64,000 bases of DNA from Aliihoeflea sp. 2WW (GTDB lineage Bacteria; Pseudomonadota; Alphaproteobacteria; Rhizobiales; Rhizobiaceae), in contig NZ_AYOD01000001.1 in assembly GCF_000497755.1 (NCBI RefSeq), positions 197,459 to 261,458 of the forward strand, read 5' to 3'. The notes beneath the pieces were generated by a model, which saw only the letters and a program-made list of their open reading frames with translations, did not search any database and had not been told where the DNA came from. Of this stretch, positions 50,693-61,082 are shown piece by piece. Numbering within the stretch: the first letter of the stretch is position 1; each line of letters starts with the position of its first letter. A program made the position numbers and the translations under genes.

Positions 50693-51042
50693 CCTTCGAT
50701 GCGCTCGACGTCTGGTGGTGGCCCTATGTCTTTATCCTCGTTGCCGGATGGCTGGCGACGGATAGCTGGCGCTTTCTGGGCGTCTATCTCGGCGGGCGGA
50801 TATCGGAAGAATCGGATGCGCTCGTCTTCGTGCGGTGTGTTGCGACCGCACTGGTTGCCGCCGTCATCGCCAATCTGATCGTCAATCCGAACGGGCCGCT
50901 CGCCGACACGACGCTCGAGTTGCGGGTCTTTTCGGCGATCGTGGGCTTCTGTGCCTTCCTGTGGTTCGGCAAGCGCGTGCTGATCGGCATCTTCGTGACC
51001 GAGGCCGTGCTGATCGCGGGCATGATCCTGGCGGCCGGTTAG
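50689..51042 (+). CDS. azlD: AzlD family protein (small subunit)
   Basis: 117 residues with four hydrophobic helices (WPYVFILVAGWLATDSW, CVATALVAAVIANLIV, LRVFSAIVGFCAFLWFG, ILIGIFVTEAVLIAGMIL-like end). Small partner of AzlC in the branched-chain amino acid exporter. AGGAAA precedes the ATG and overlap with azlC suggests translational coupling. Confidence 0.9.
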   Translation: MTFDALDVWWWPYVFILVAGWLATDSWRFLGVYLGGRISEESDALVFVRCVATALVAAVIANLIVNPNGPLADTTLELRVFSAIVGFCAFLWFGKRVLIGIFVTEAVLIAGMILAAG

Positions 51043-51092
51043 GCGGCGATTCATCAAATTCCGGTACGGTCCTCCGTCTGAAGAGGGCCGAC

Positions 51093-52028
51093 ATGTATCT
51101 GCGCCAGGCTGAAATCACGATCCTGTTGTTTCTCGCGCCGCTGGCGCTGATCGACGGCTGGCTGATCGTCGCGAAGGACCAGGCCGTCGACTGGGCCAGC
51201 TATGCGCCCGGCGTTCTGGCGGCGTTGGTGGTGATCGCGGTGGGGCTTGCCTATCGCGCGCTCGAGCGCAGCGAAGGCATTGCGCTCGGTTCAATCGCGA
51301 CGGGCCTGTTCGTCCTGTTCACGATCCTGGCGTCGATCCTGAACTACCTGCTTTTCCCGCTCGCCGCGCCCACGATCGATCCCGTCCTGGCGAGGATCGA
51401 TGCACTGTTCGGTTATCACTGGCCCGACTTCGTCGCCATGTTCGGGGCTTGGCCGTGGCTCGGCACCGTGCTTGGGCGCATCTATCTGAGTTCTCTGCCT
51501 CAGCTCGTGCTGGTCGTCATTCTGCTCGGCTTCATGGAAAAGCCGGTCGCGCTTCATCGCTTTCTTCTGACAGGCATCATCGGCGCCGCACTGTCCATTG
51601 GCATCTGGTGGCTTGCACCGAGCTTCGGGCCGTCGACGATGCACGACATTCCGGGCGATCTGGCCAACAGCATCGATCTGGTCGTGCGCAACGAATACGG
51701 AGCGGAATTGCTGCGGTTGGCGATCGAAGGGTCGGCGCTGATCACGGCGAAGGACACGCTGGGCGTGATCGCATTTCCGTCATTTCACACGGTGATGGCG
51801 CTCATGGCGATTTGGTTCACGTGGGAAACGCGGCTGCGGACCCCGTTCCTCCTCGTCAATATCGCGATGATACCCGCGATCCTGGTCCATGGCGGGCATC
51901 ACCTGGTCGATCTCGCAGGTGGCGTCGCTGTATTCGCCGTGGCGCTTGCGATGGCGAGAATGCTCGTTCCTGCAGGGGCCGAGCGCAGAAAGCCGGCGTT
52001 CGTCACGCGCCGTCCAGCGCAGCCCTGA
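51093..52028 (+). CDS. PAP2-superfamily (inositol phosphotransferase-like) membrane enzyme
   Basis: 311 residues with about eight hydrophobic segments. The PAP2 motifs are SFHTVMALM (motif 2 with the general-acid His) and HGGHHLVDLAGG (motif 3, nucleophile His and Asp), separated by a helix, as in the AUR1/IPT1-like PAP2_3 group that works on phospho-lipids or lipid headgroups. Motif 1 is not obvious. ATG 51093 has AGAGGG five bases upstream. Its last 26 bases overlap the HIT gene's end on the other strand. Substrate unknown. Confidence 0.85.
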   Translation: MYLRQAEITILLFLAPLALIDGWLIVAKDQAVDWASYAPGVLAALVVIAVGLAYRALERSEGIALGSIATGLFVLFTILASILNYLLFPLAAPTIDPVLARIDALFGYHWPDFVAMFGAWPWLGTVLGRIYLSSLPQLVLVVILLGFMEKPVALHRFLLTGIIGAALSIGIWWLAPSFGPSTMHDIPGDLANSIDLVVRNEYGAELLRLAIEGSALITAKDTLGVIAFPSFHTVMALMAIWFTWETRLRTPFLLVNIAMIPAILVHGGHHLVDLAGGVAVFAVALAMARMLVPAGAERRKPAFVTRRPAQP

Positions 52029-52434
52029 TCCGTTCGGCATTGGCCGCGAGGACGTCCGGCTTTTCCATCTCGCCCGAATGCGGCTTCAGCGCGACGCCGT
52101 CGAAGCGCGGAATGACGTGAAAATGGAGATGGAAGACGACCTGCCCGCCGGCCGGTTCGTTGAATTGCTGTACGGTCACGCCGTCGGCGTCGAACGCCTT
52201 GACGATCGCGCGCGACAGTTTCTGCACCGTCGCCATGACCGCCGACAGGCTTTCGGGCGCAACGTCGAGAATGTTGCGCGACGGCTCCTTCGGGATGACG
52301 AGGCAATGCCCGTTGCCGCGCGGCATGATGTCCATGAAGGCAAAGGTCGCGTCGTCTTCGTAGAGCTTCTGGGCAGGCAGTTCGCCGCGGAGGATTTTCG
52401 CGAAGATGTTGGTGTCGTCGTAGGCGGCTGACAT
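52003..52434 (-). CDS. HIT family nucleotide hydrolase/transferase
   Basis: 143 residues. Signature HLHFHV (His triad), with DDATFAFMDIMPRGNGHCLVIPK upstream, typical of the Hint branch that hydrolyses adenosine phosphoramidates. Start at 52434 (MSAAYDDTNIFAKIL); upstream of it the frame runs into the heptamer repeat and is not coding. Last gene of the run RidA-like, glycerophosphodiesterase, COG3146 acyltransferase, HIT. Confidence 0.93.
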   Translation of the reverse strand: MSAAYDDTNIFAKILRGELPAQKLYEDDATFAFMDIMPRGNGHCLVIPKEPSRNILDVAPESLSAVMATVQKLSRAIVKAFDADGVTVQQFNEPAGGQVVFHLHFHVIPRFDGVALKPHSGEMEKPDVLAANAERIRAALDGA

Positions 52435-52451
52435 GGAAGGCTCCGGGTTGG

Positions 52452-52575
52452 TGAATGGTGAATGGTGAATAGTGAATGGGGCGAGGGGATTGCAACCGTC
52501 AGCCGAAGAGAGGTTGACGGCAAGCGGCGAATTCGAGCCTCTTCCATTCACCATTCACCATTCACCATTCACCAT

Positions 52576-52578
<3 letters not shown>
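52452..52578. repeat. Heptamer repeats in inverted orientation (long imperfect hairpin)
   Basis: Left arm: four TGAATGG units (52452-52479; the third reads TGAATAG). Right arm: five CCATTCA units (52544-52578). The arms are complementary and can form a hairpin of about 28 bp with a 64-base loop, which itself contains a 9-bp stem CCGTCAGCC / GGTTGACGG. The right arm supplies the stop codon of the COG3146 gene (TGA within TGAATGG). It resembles heptameric short tandem repeats known from other bacteria. Not a CRISPR. Confidence 0.85.
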
Positions 52579-53754
<1,176 letters not shown>

Positions 53755-53825
53755 CGACCAGACATCCCGACCCGCTCATTCACTCTCTAGATACGAGCCG
53801 GGATGGAGGTTGCAAGGTCGCGCGG

Positions 53826-54554
53826 TCAGATCGGGCCGCGGCCGTCCGGATCGAAGCCTTCGAAGGTCATCTGGTCGGCATGTGCCGCCGTCAGTTCCTC
53901 GGACTGCTTGTCGCGTACGGTCCAGGTGATGACCGGAAGGCCGAGCTTTTCGCGCACGAAGGCGACGAAGGGGCTCGGCAGGTCGTGGACGCCGTAGGAG
54001 ACGAAGTCGATCGGATGGGCGAGCATCGAGAAATGCGCTTCGAGCTCTTCGGGCTTGTTGCCGTGCGCGGTGAGGCCGACCGGAACGTCGCCCGCATCCG
54101 CGACGAGCTGGCGGATCAGCCAGTGATCGAAGGACATGACCGCGGCCTTGCCGTCATAGGCCTTGACCAGAGCGAGGACAGCGGCGGCGAGGCCGTCGTC
54201 GCGGCCTTCGGTGCCCTTCAGCTCGATGACCAGCGGCACGCGGCCGGCGGTTAGGTCCAGCAGTTCCTTCAGGGTCGGCGCATGGTCGTCCGTGCCGCCG
54301 ATGCGAAGGTCCGCCATCTCGCGGGCGGTCCGGTCGAGGACATGGCCCTCGGTGCCGGTCAGGCGCTTCAGATCATGGTCGTGGAAGACGACGGGGACGC
54401 CGTCCGACGACAGATGGACGTCGCACTCGATCGCGTAGTTGCGGTCGATGGCGGCCTGGAAGGCGGAGAGCGTGTTCTCCCAGCGCGTCTTGTTCAGGTC
54501 GTGGAAGCCGCGATGGGCGATGGGACGCGCGGTGAGCCAGGAAATATCGGACAT
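53826..54554 (-). CDS. Glycerophosphodiester phosphodiesterase
   Basis: 242 residues, no signal peptide, so cytoplasmic (UgpQ-like). TIM-barrel GDPD domain: PIAHRGFHDLNKTRWENTL, IECDVHLSSDGVPVVFHD, LKRLTGTEGHV, and PLVIELKG. The catalytic His pair (HRG and FHDH) and the acidic ligands (ECD, IELK) are in place. Hydrolyses glycerophosphodiesters to glycerol-3-phosphate. Follows the RidA-like gene by six bases; probable operon. Confidence 0.92.
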   Translation of the reverse strand: MSDISWLTARPIAHRGFHDLNKTRWENTLSAFQAAIDRNYAIECDVHLSSDGVPVVFHDHDLKRLTGTEGHVLDRTAREMADLRIGGTDDHAPTLKELLDLTAGRVPLVIELKGTEGRDDGLAAAVLALVKAYDGKAAVMSFDHWLIRQLVADAGDVPVGLTAHGNKPEELEAHFSMLAHPIDFVSYGVHDLPSPFVAFVREKLGLPVITWTVRDKQSEELTAAHADQMTFEGFDPDGRGPI

Positions 54555-54560
54555 TCGTGC

Positions 54561-55031
54561 TCAGCCCTTCGCGATCTCGAAGATGGCTTCGACCTCGACC
54601 GCCGCGTCGAGCGGCAGGCGGGCGACGCCGACGGCGGCGCGGGCATGGCGGCCGGCCTCGCCGAGGACTTCTGCGAAGAGGTCCGACGCGCCGTTGGCGA
54701 CGAGGTGATGCTCGGTGAATTCGGGATCGGAGGAGACGAAGACGGTAATCTTCACCAGCCGGGCGATGCGTTCGAGGTCGCCGAGGGCGGCCTTTGCCTG
54801 CGCCAGGACGTTGATCGCGCAGTGACGCGCGGCAGTCTGTCCGGCTGCGATCTCGACTTCGCGGCCGAGGCGGCCGGTGGCCGCAAGCTTGCTGTTGTCG
54901 AACGGAAGCTGGCCGGACGTGAACAGCAGGTCGCCTGTCACCATGAAGGGCAGGTAGTTGGCGGCGGGGGCGGCGGGAGCGGGCAGGGCGATGCCAAGCT
55001 TCTCCAGGCGGCTATTGATTGTGTCGGTCAT
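54561..55031 (-). CDS. RidA family protein (YjgF/UK114)
   Basis: 156 residues, longer than E. coli RidA and belonging to the group with an N-terminal extension (LEKLGIALPAPAAPAANYLP). GDLLFTSGQLPF, RLVKITVFVSS and the region ARAAVGVARLPLDAAVEVEA retain the arginine used by active RidA deaminases of reactive enamines and imines. Start 55031 has AAGGA seven bases upstream. Activity is inferred; the family also contains non-enzymatic members. First gene of the RidA-GDPD-COG3146-HIT run, divergent from eipB. Confidence 0.88.
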   Translation of the reverse strand: MTDTINSRLEKLGIALPAPAAPAANYLPFMVTGDLLFTSGQLPFDNSKLAATGRLGREVEIAAGQTAARHCAINVLAQAKAALGDLERIARLVKITVFVSSDPEFTEHHLVANGASDLFAEVLGEAGRHARAAVGVARLPLDAAVEVEAIFEIAKG

Positions 55032-55140
55032 CCTGTGATCCTTGTCGAAAGGCAAGCGCCAGCTGAATCGCCTCGCTTCTGCCACGAAAACGCTTTCAGG
55101 TGCCGGCCGAGCCGACCCAGCACCCAATCGGGAGAACCGA

Positions 55141-55959
55141 ATGTCCCTGCCACGTCTTGCACTTCTGGCGACAGTCGCCGCGCCATTCCTGCAAGGCCAG
55201 GCGTCGGCCGCGCCGCTCCTCCCGCATCGTGCGGTGTATGATCTCGGGCTCGACGATGCAACGGACAGTTCGGGAATCACCGGGCTTTCGGGCCGCATGG
55301 TCTATGAGTTCAACGGCTCTGGCTGCGAGGGCTACACCGTCACGTTCCGTTTCGTCACGCAGATCGAGGCGAACGAGACGACGCGCCTCACCGACCAGCA
55401 GACGACGACGTTCGAGGCCGGCGACGGCTCGGAATTCTCCTTCGTCACGCGCTCCTTCATCGATCGCAATCTCGACAAGGAATCGCGCGGGTCGGCCCAG
55501 ATGACCGGGGACGGGACGGAGGTCTCGATCGAGATGCCGGAACCGCAGGAACATGCGCTCGAAAAGTCGCAGTTCCCGACACATCATCTGATCGAGGTGC
55601 TGGAAAAGGCGAATGCCGGCGAGAATTTCTACGAGACGACGATCTATGACGGTTCCGAGGACGGCGACAAGCTGATGACCACGACCGTCATTCTCGGCCA
55701 GAAGACCGGACTGGAGGAGGGCGACACCGAATCGGACGCGGTCGAGGCGATTGCGTCGGAGGAGTTCTGGCCGGTCGACATCGCCTATTTCGACCTGACC
55801 GACATTTCCGGCGAGGAAACGCCGACCTATCGCATCTCCATGAAGCTCTACGACAATGGCGTCACGCGCGACCTGACGATGGATTACGGCGACTTCGCCA
55901 TCACCGGGCGGCTCGTCGATCTCGAACTCTTCGACGAGCCGGGCGACTGCGCTGAATGA
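55141..55959 (+). CDS. eipB: Cell envelope integrity protein EipB (DUF1849)
   Basis: 272 residues. Signal peptide LPRLALLATVAAPFLQGQASA, then a mature beta-rich protein. The two cysteines of the EipB family are present, one in GSGCEGYTV and one near the C-terminus (GDCAE), and in Brucella EipB they form a disulfide. Conserved DUF1849 segments include HRAVYDLGL and MDYGDFAITGRLVDLE. Periplasmic; needed for envelope integrity in Brucella. ATG 55141 has GGAG seven bases upstream. Confidence 0.9.
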   Translation: MSLPRLALLATVAAPFLQGQASAAPLLPHRAVYDLGLDDATDSSGITGLSGRMVYEFNGSGCEGYTVTFRFVTQIEANETTRLTDQQTTTFEAGDGSEFSFVTRSFIDRNLDKESRGSAQMTGDGTEVSIEMPEPQEHALEKSQFPTHHLIEVLEKANAGENFYETTIYDGSEDGDKLMTTTVILGQKTGLEEGDTESDAVEAIASEEFWPVDIAYFDLTDISGEETPTYRISMKLYDNGVTRDLTMDYGDFAITGRLVDLELFDEPGDCAE

Positions 55960-55965
55960 CGCGGG

Positions 55966-55994
55966 TTGCATCGCGTCCTCATTGCCGCTATATG
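55966..55994 (+). promoter_or_regulatory. Sigma-70-type promoter of rpsB-tsf
   Basis: TTGCAT, 17-base spacer, TATATG. Good match in spacing and in the -10 to rhizobial housekeeping promoters. Predicted start about 56002, giving a leader of roughly 110 bases. Confidence 0.6.
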
Positions 55995-56028
55995 CGCGGC
56001 CATTCCACACACGGGTGATGGGTTTGGC

Positions 56029-56088
56029 GCCGGGAGAAATCCGGCCTCGACCTCCGGTGGCGGTTCATCCGCCTGACATCCGTGGAGG
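56029..56088 (+). promoter_or_regulatory. Structured 5' leader of rpsB
   Basis: Two hairpins: GCCGG-N7-CCGGC (56029-56045), and a branched stem CCTCC (56051) / GGAGG (56084) enclosing GGCGG-TTCAT-CCGCC (56059-56073). The GGAGG is a Shine-Dalgarno-like run 23 bases before the ATG, so pairing could control access. Resembles an S2-type autoregulatory leader by position only. Confidence 0.5.
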
Positions 56089-56110
56089 CTAACCGGAAAA
56101 GGAACCAACC

Positions 56111-56893
56111 ATGGCTACGCCAGACTTCTCCATGCGCCAGCTTCTCGAAGCTGGTGTCCACTTCGGCCACCAGACCCACCGCTGGAACCCGAAGATGGCG
56201 CCCTATATCTTCGGCGCCCGCAACAACATCCACATCATCGACCTGTCGCAGACGGTTCCGCTCCTCAACCAGGCGCTGAAGGTCGTTTCGGACACGGTCG
56301 CCCGTGGCGGACGCGTGCTGTTCGTCGGCACCAAGCGCCAGGCTTCGGAAATCGTCGCCGACGCTGCCGAGCGCTCCGCGCAATACTACGTCAATTCGCG
56401 CTGGCTGGGCGGCATGCTCACCAACTGGAAGACGATCTCGAACTCGATCCAGCGTCTGCGCAAGCTCGACGAACTGCTCGCCGGCGAAGCCCAGGGCTTC
56501 ACCAAGAAGGAGCGCCTGACGCTCGACCGCGAGCGCGAGAAGCTGAACCGCGCACTCGGCGGCATCAAGGACATGGGCTCGACGCCGGACCTTATGTTCG
56601 TGATCGACACCAACAAGGAAGCGATCGCCATCCAGGAAGCGCGCCGTCTCGGCATTCCGGTCGTCGCGATCATCGATTCGAACTGCGATCCGGACAAGGT
56701 CGACTACCCGATCCCGGGCAATGACGACGCCGCACGCGCGATCTCGTTCTATTGCGACCTGATCGCCAAGGCCGCCATCGACGGCATTGCGCGCCAGCAG
56801 GGCGCGATGGGCGTGGACGTCGGTGCTTCGGCCGAAGCACCGGTCGAGCCGGCCCTCGACGAGACGCCTGCCGAAGAAGGCAAGGCCAGCTAA
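56111..56893 (+). CDS. rpsB: 30S ribosomal protein S2
   Basis: 260 residues. [21 protein letters not shown] and [14 protein letters not shown] are the S2 signature; [18 protein letters not shown] and [20 protein letters not shown] follow. The C-terminus carries an Ala/Glu-rich tail ([18 protein letters not shown]). Required for 30S subunit assembly. Heads the rpsB-tsf unit with a hairpin before tsf. Confidence 0.98.
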   Translation: MATPDFSMRQLLEAGVHFGHQTHRWNPKMAPYIFGARNNIHIIDLSQTVPLLNQALKVVSDTVARGGRVLFVGTKRQASEIVADAAERSAQYYVNSRWLGGMLTNWKTISNSIQRLRKLDELLAGEAQGFTKKERLTLDREREKLNRALGGIKDMGSTPDLMFVIDTNKEAIAIQEARRLGIPVVAIIDSNCDPDKVDYPIPGNDDAARAISFYCDLIAKAAIDGIARQQGAMGVDVGASAEAPVEPALDETPAEEGKAS

Positions 56894-56922
56894 GGCTGTC
56901 CGCTGCATTGGACGAGGCGAAC

Positions 56923-56951
56923 GGCGCACCTGGAATTCTCCACGGTGCGCC
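56923..56951 (+). terminator. Hairpin between rpsB and tsf, possible attenuator
   Basis: GGCGCACC-N13-GGTGCGCC perfect 8-bp stem, with a TGGA/TCCA extension inside the loop. Followed by GCGCCATTTTATG, a weak T-run, so partial termination setting the rpsB to tsf ratio is plausible rather than proven. Confidence 0.45.
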
Positions 56952-56989
56952 GCGCCATTTTATGAATTGACGAAATTGAAGAGGCGACG

Positions 56990-57913
56990 ATGAGCATTTC
57001 TGCTGCACAGGTCAAACAGCTCCGCGACATGACGGGCGCGGGCATGATGGACTGCAAGACGGCCCTGTCCGAGACCAATGGCGATATCGAGGCGGCCGTC
57101 GACTGGCTGCGCGCCAAGGGCATCTCCAAGGCCGACAAGAAGGCCGGCCGCACGGCAGCCGAAGGCCTGGTCGGTGTTGCTTCCGATGCGACCAGCGCGG
57201 TCGTCGTCGAGGTCAATTCCGAGACCGACTTCGTTGCCCGCAACGATGCCTTCCAGACCATCGTGCGCAACATCGCCGAAGTGGCGCTGACGACCGATGG
57301 TTCGACCGATGCGCTCGGCGCTGCGACGTATCCGGGGGCCGAGAAGTCGGTTACCGACACGATCAAGGATGCGATCGGCACGATCGGCGAGAACATGAGC
57401 CTGCGCCGTTCGGCCAAGCTCACGGTTTCGAGCGGCGCGGTCGCGACCTATGTCCACAACGCGGTCGCCGACAATCTCGGCAAGCTCGGCGTTCTGGTCG
57501 CCATCGAGACGACCGGCAATGCCGATGCCGCGCGCGCCTTCGCGCGTCAGGTCGCCATGCACGTCGCCGCGACCAACCCGCTCGCGCTGACGGCCGAGGA
57601 AGTCGACGCGTCTGCCGTCGAGCGTGAAAAGGCAGTCTTCTCCGAGCAGGCCCGCCAGTCGGGCAAGCCGGAAAACATCATCGAGAAGATGGTCGAAGGC
57701 CGCCTGCGCAAGTTCTACGAGGAAGTCGTGCTCCTGAAGCAGGCCTTCGTCATGAACCCCGACGTGACCGTCGAGAAGGCGCTTGCCGATGCCGAGAAGG
57801 AAATCGGCGCGCCGGCGAAGCTGATCGGCTTCGTACGCTTTGCGCTCGGTGAGGGCATCGAGAAGGAAGAAAGCGACTTTGCAGCCGAGGTTGCGGCGGT
57901 CGCCAAGAAGTAA
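56990..57913 (+). CDS. tsf: Translation elongation factor Ts
   Basis: 307 residues. [21 protein letters not shown] and [15 protein letters not shown] are the conserved N-terminal region; the core has [24 protein letters not shown] and a second domain in the C-terminal half. Nucleotide exchange factor for EF-Tu. Follows rpsB; terminator-like hairpin after it. Confidence 0.98.
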   Translation: MSISAAQVKQLRDMTGAGMMDCKTALSETNGDIEAAVDWLRAKGISKADKKAGRTAAEGLVGVASDATSAVVVEVNSETDFVARNDAFQTIVRNIAEVALTTDGSTDALGAATYPGAEKSVTDTIKDAIGTIGENMSLRRSAKLTVSSGAVATYVHNAVADNLGKLGVLVAIETTGNADAARAFARQVAMHVAATNPLALTAEEVDASAVEREKAVFSEQARQSGKPENIIEKMVEGRLRKFYEEVVLLKQAFVMNPDVTVEKALADAEKEIGAPAKLIGFVRFALGEGIEKEESDFAAEVAAVAKK

Positions 57914-57935
57914 GCAGTCGTCCTGCACAGAAACG

Positions 57936-57969
57936 AAGGGCATCGCCGGGTGACACGGCGGTGCCCTTT
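57936..57969 (+). terminator. Terminator-like hairpin after tsf
   Basis: A 13-bp stem with one GU pair, AAGGGCATCGCCG / CGGCGGTGCCCTT, loop of 7, ending in a short TTT. Strong stem but short U-run, so it may only partly separate rpsB-tsf from pyrH. Confidence 0.6.
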
Positions 57970-58016
57970 CATGTATCTGACACCCGGTTTCCCATTCACT
58001 GCGAGAAGAGAGTTTC

Positions 58017-58739
58017 ATGAGCCACGCCCCGCGATACAAGCGCATCCTTCTCAAGGCGTCGGGCGAGGCCCTGATGGGATCGCAGGGCTTCGGCATCGAC
58101 GTGTCGGTGGCCGACCAGATCGCCGCCGATATCGCCGAGGCGCGTAAGATGGGCGTCGAGGTGGCGGTCGTCATCGGCGGCGGCAACATCTTCCGCGGCG
58201 TGGCGGTGGCGTCCAAGGGCGGTGACCGGGTGACCGGCGACCACATGGGCATGCTCGCCACCGTCATCAATTCGCTGGCGCTGCGCACCTCGCTGATCAA
58301 GCTCGGCGTCGACGCGGTCGTCCTGTCGGCGATCGCCATGCCCGAACTTTGCGAAAGCTTCTCCCAGCGCCAGGCGACCGCTTACATGGACCAGGGCAAG
58401 GTGGTGATCTTCGCGGGCGGCACCGGCAACCCGTTCTTCACCACCGATTCCGCGGCCGCGCTGCGCGCCGCAGAGATCGGCGCGGATGCGCTCTTGAAGG
58501 GCACGCAGGTGGACGGCGTCTATTCCGCCGACCCCAAGAAGGACCCGATCGCGACGCGCTTCGAGACGATCACGCATGAGGAAGTGCTGGTCAAAGGCCT
58601 GGCGATCATGGACACGGCGGCGATTGCGCTTGCGCGTGAGAACCACATTCCGATAATCGTCTACTCGATTCATGAGCAGGGCGGTCTCGGCGCCATTCTG
58701 CGCGGGGAAGGGCGCTGCACGGTCGTCGCCGACGCCTGA
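58017..58739 (+). CDS. pyrH: Uridylate kinase
   Basis: 240 residues, amino-acid-kinase fold. RILLKASGEALMG binds ATP; VVIGGGNIFRG, GGTGNPFFTTDSAAALRA and LKGTQVDGVYSADPKKDP are conserved. Converts UMP to UDP and is essential. Starts the run pyrH-frr-uppS-cdsA-rseP-bamA that is conserved across proteobacteria. Confidence 0.98.
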   Translation: MSHAPRYKRILLKASGEALMGSQGFGIDVSVADQIAADIAEARKMGVEVAVVIGGGNIFRGVAVASKGGDRVTGDHMGMLATVINSLALRTSLIKLGVDAVVLSAIAMPELCESFSQRQATAYMDQGKVVIFAGGTGNPFFTTDSAAALRAAEIGADALLKGTQVDGVYSADPKKDPIATRFETITHEEVLVKGLAIMDTAAIALARENHIPIIVYSIHEQGGLGAILRGEGRCTVVADA

Positions 58740-58831
58740 GCGGCAGCGGACTTTCCAGAAAATGACGGGCCGGCAAGCCAGCCAAGGGCCAGATAAAAGA
58801 CGGACCGGCGCTGCCGGCAGAGGAGACGAAG

Positions 58832-59392
58832 ATGAGCGAAGGCGTGGACTTCAAGGACCTGCAGCGCAGGATGGACGGCGCGATCTCGGCATTCAAGCAT
58901 GACCTCGCATCGCTGCGGACCGGCCGCGCCTCGAGCAATCTTCTCGATCCCGTCCTCGTTCAGGCCTACGGCTCGCCGATGCCGATCAACCAGGTCGCGA
59001 CCGTGACAGTGCCGGAATCGCGGATGCTTGCAGTCTCCGTCTGGGACAAGCAACTCGTCGGCGCGGTCGACCGCGCGATCCGCGAATCCAATCTCGGGCT
59101 CAACCCCATCGTCGACGGCAGCAATCTTCGCATTCCTCTGCCCGAACTCAACGAGGAGCGCCGCCGCGACCTCGTCAAGATCGCCCACCAATATACCGAG
59201 CAGGCCAAGGTGGCCGCGCGCCATGTGCGCCGCGACGGCATGGAAATCGCCAAGAAGGCGGAGAAGGACGGCGCGATCAGCCAGGACGATTCCAAGGTCC
59301 AGTCCGAGCGCGTGCAGAAGCTGACCGACGAGACGATCAAGCAGATCGACGGCCTTCTGGCCGAAAAGGAAGCCGAGATCATGCAGGTCTAG
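58832..59392 (+). CDS. frr: Ribosome recycling factor
   Basis: 186 residues. [70 protein letters not shown] and the long C-terminal helix with [13 protein letters not shown] are the RRF hallmarks. Splits post-termination ribosomes with EF-G. 42 bases to uppS. Confidence 0.98.
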   Translation: MSEGVDFKDLQRRMDGAISAFKHDLASLRTGRASSNLLDPVLVQAYGSPMPINQVATVTVPESRMLAVSVWDKQLVGAVDRAIRESNLGLNPIVDGSNLRIPLPELNEERRRDLVKIAHQYTEQAKVAARHVRRDGMEIAKKAEKDGAISQDDSKVQSERVQKLTDETIKQIDGLLAEKEAEIMQV

Positions 59393-59434
59393 GTCGAACA
59401 GGACCTTTTCCCGAGCCTCGGAACTGGAGAGCCG

Positions 59435-60154
59435 GTGACCACTCCCGCGCATATCGCGATCATCATGGACGGCAACGGCCGCTGGGCGCAGGCGCGCGGG
59501 CTGCCGCGGGCTGCCGGTCATCGCGCCGGCGTCGAGGCCTTGCGCAAGACGGTTCGCAACGTTGGCGAGAGCGGCGTCAAATGGCTGACGCTCTATGCGT
59601 TTTCCTCGGAGAACTGGTCGCGGCCCGCGTCCGAGATCAGCGACCTGATGGGTCTGCTCAAGCTTTTCATCCGCCGCGATCTGGCCGATTTGCACCGCCA
59701 CGGCGTACGGGTGCGCATGATCGGCGGACGGGACACGCTCGAGCCCGATATTCGTCAACTGATCGACGAGGCCGAAACGCTGACGCGCGGCAATGACGCG
59801 ATGAACCTCGTCATCGCCTTCAATTACGGCTCCCGCGACGAGATCGTGCGTGGTGCGCGACACCTGGCGCAACTGGCGGCGGGCGGGCATCTCGACCCGC
59901 AATCGATCACGCCGGAAATGCTGAGCGGTGCGCTCGACACATCCGACATTCCCGATCCGGACCTGATCATCCGCACGAGCGGCGAGCAGCGCCTGTCCAA
60001 TTTTCTTCTTTGGCAGGCAGCCTACAGCGAATTCGTGTTCCTGCCCTGCTTCTGGCCGGACTTCGACCGGGCCGAACTCGACCGGGCGCTGGCCTCGTTT
60101 GCCGGGCGCGAACGCCGCTTCGGCGCGGTCGATGCGCGCGGGGCGGTGTCGTGA
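59435..60154 (+). CDS. uppS: Isoprenyl transferase (undecaprenyl diphosphate synthase)
   Basis: 239 residues, GTG start with GGAGAG four bases upstream. Catalytic Asp in [11 protein letters not shown], followed by [30 protein letters not shown] and the late [19 protein letters not shown] and [10 protein letters not shown] motifs. Makes C55-PP, the lipid carrier for peptidoglycan and O-antigen. Its TGA overlaps the GTG start of cdsA. Confidence 0.97.
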   Translation: MTTPAHIAIIMDGNGRWAQARGLPRAAGHRAGVEALRKTVRNVGESGVKWLTLYAFSSENWSRPASEISDLMGLLKLFIRRDLADLHRHGVRVRMIGGRDTLEPDIRQLIDEAETLTRGNDAMNLVIAFNYGSRDEIVRGARHLAQLAAGGHLDPQSITPEMLSGALDTSDIPDPDLIIRTSGEQRLSNFLLWQAAYSEFVFLPCFWPDFDRAELDRALASFAGRERRFGAVDARGAVS

Positions 60155-60990
60155 GCGAGGCGGGGCAGACGTTCTTGACCAAGGAGCTGCGGCTGCGCAT
60201 CCTGTCGGCGATCGTGATGATCGCCGTCACGCTGATCGTCACCTGGGTCGGCGACTTCTCCTTCCGCATGCTGTGCGCCGGGATCGGCGCGGCCGTCTTC
60301 TACGAATGGCTGAAGATGGCCAAGGCGCACAGCACGGCGCCCGAGCGCCAATTGTCGGGCCTGCTGATGGCGACCGCCGGCATCATCGTCCTGACGGCAC
60401 CCGGTGGAGCCTTGAGCTTCGTCATGGTCGGCGCCCTGGCCGTGCTGGCGCTTTTTGCCGCGCCGATGCTGGGTTCCACGCGCTGGAACGCAGTGGGGCT
60501 CGCCTATGCGAGCCTGGCCGCGCTGTCGCTGGCGCTGCTGCGTGGAGGAGAGGTCGAGGGACTGAAGACCGTCGTCTTCGTTTTCGTCGTCGTGTGGGCG
60601 ACCGACATCATGGCCTATTTCGTTGGCCGGACGTTCGGCGGTCCCAAGCTTGCCCCTGCGATTTCGCCCGGCAAGACCTGGAGCGGAGCCCTGGGCGGAA
60701 CGGTGTTCGCGCTCGTCTTCGGCATGTTCGCCGCCTTCATGATGGAAACGCGACTGCCTGTCGGGGCGCTGCTCGTCCTGATCGTCGCGCTTTCGGTCGC
60801 CTCCCAGGCCGGGGACCTCTTCGAATCGTGGCTCAAGCGCCGCTTCCAGGTGAAGGATTCGAGCAAGCTCATTCCCGGTCACGGCGGGGTGATGGACCGG
60901 GTCGATGGTCTGGTTGCCGCAAGCCTGCTGCTTTACGTGATCGGGGCGGTGCTGGCCGATCCCGACCGGCCGGCGCTGGCATTCTTTTGA
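60151..60990 (+). CDS. cdsA: Phosphatidate cytidylyltransferase
   Basis: Makes CDP-diacylglycerol for phospholipids. 279 residues with eight or so membrane helices. Signature [27 protein letters not shown] (SxxKRxxxxKD...HGG..DR.D) is exact. GTG start at 60151 overlaps the uppS stop (GTGA). Upstream gene of rseP by 92 bases. Confidence 0.95.
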   Translation: MSEAGQTFLTKELRLRILSAIVMIAVTLIVTWVGDFSFRMLCAGIGAAVFYEWLKMAKAHSTAPERQLSGLLMATAGIIVLTAPGGALSFVMVGALAVLALFAAPMLGSTRWNAVGLAYASLAALSLALLRGGEVEGLKTVVFVFVVVWATDIMAYFVGRTFGGPKLAPAISPGKTWSGALGGTVFALVFGMFAAFMMETRLPVGALLVLIVALSVASQAGDLFESWLKRRFQVKDSSKLIPGHGGVMDRVDGLVAASLLLYVIGAVLADPDRPALAFF

Positions 60991-61082
60991 TCGGTGGGCC
61001 GACGCGCGTCGGCAGAGCCACCGAAACGCCGCGATTTGTCCGCAACGGGCATGGCGAACGATGACATTGAAGGGGCGGTGAA

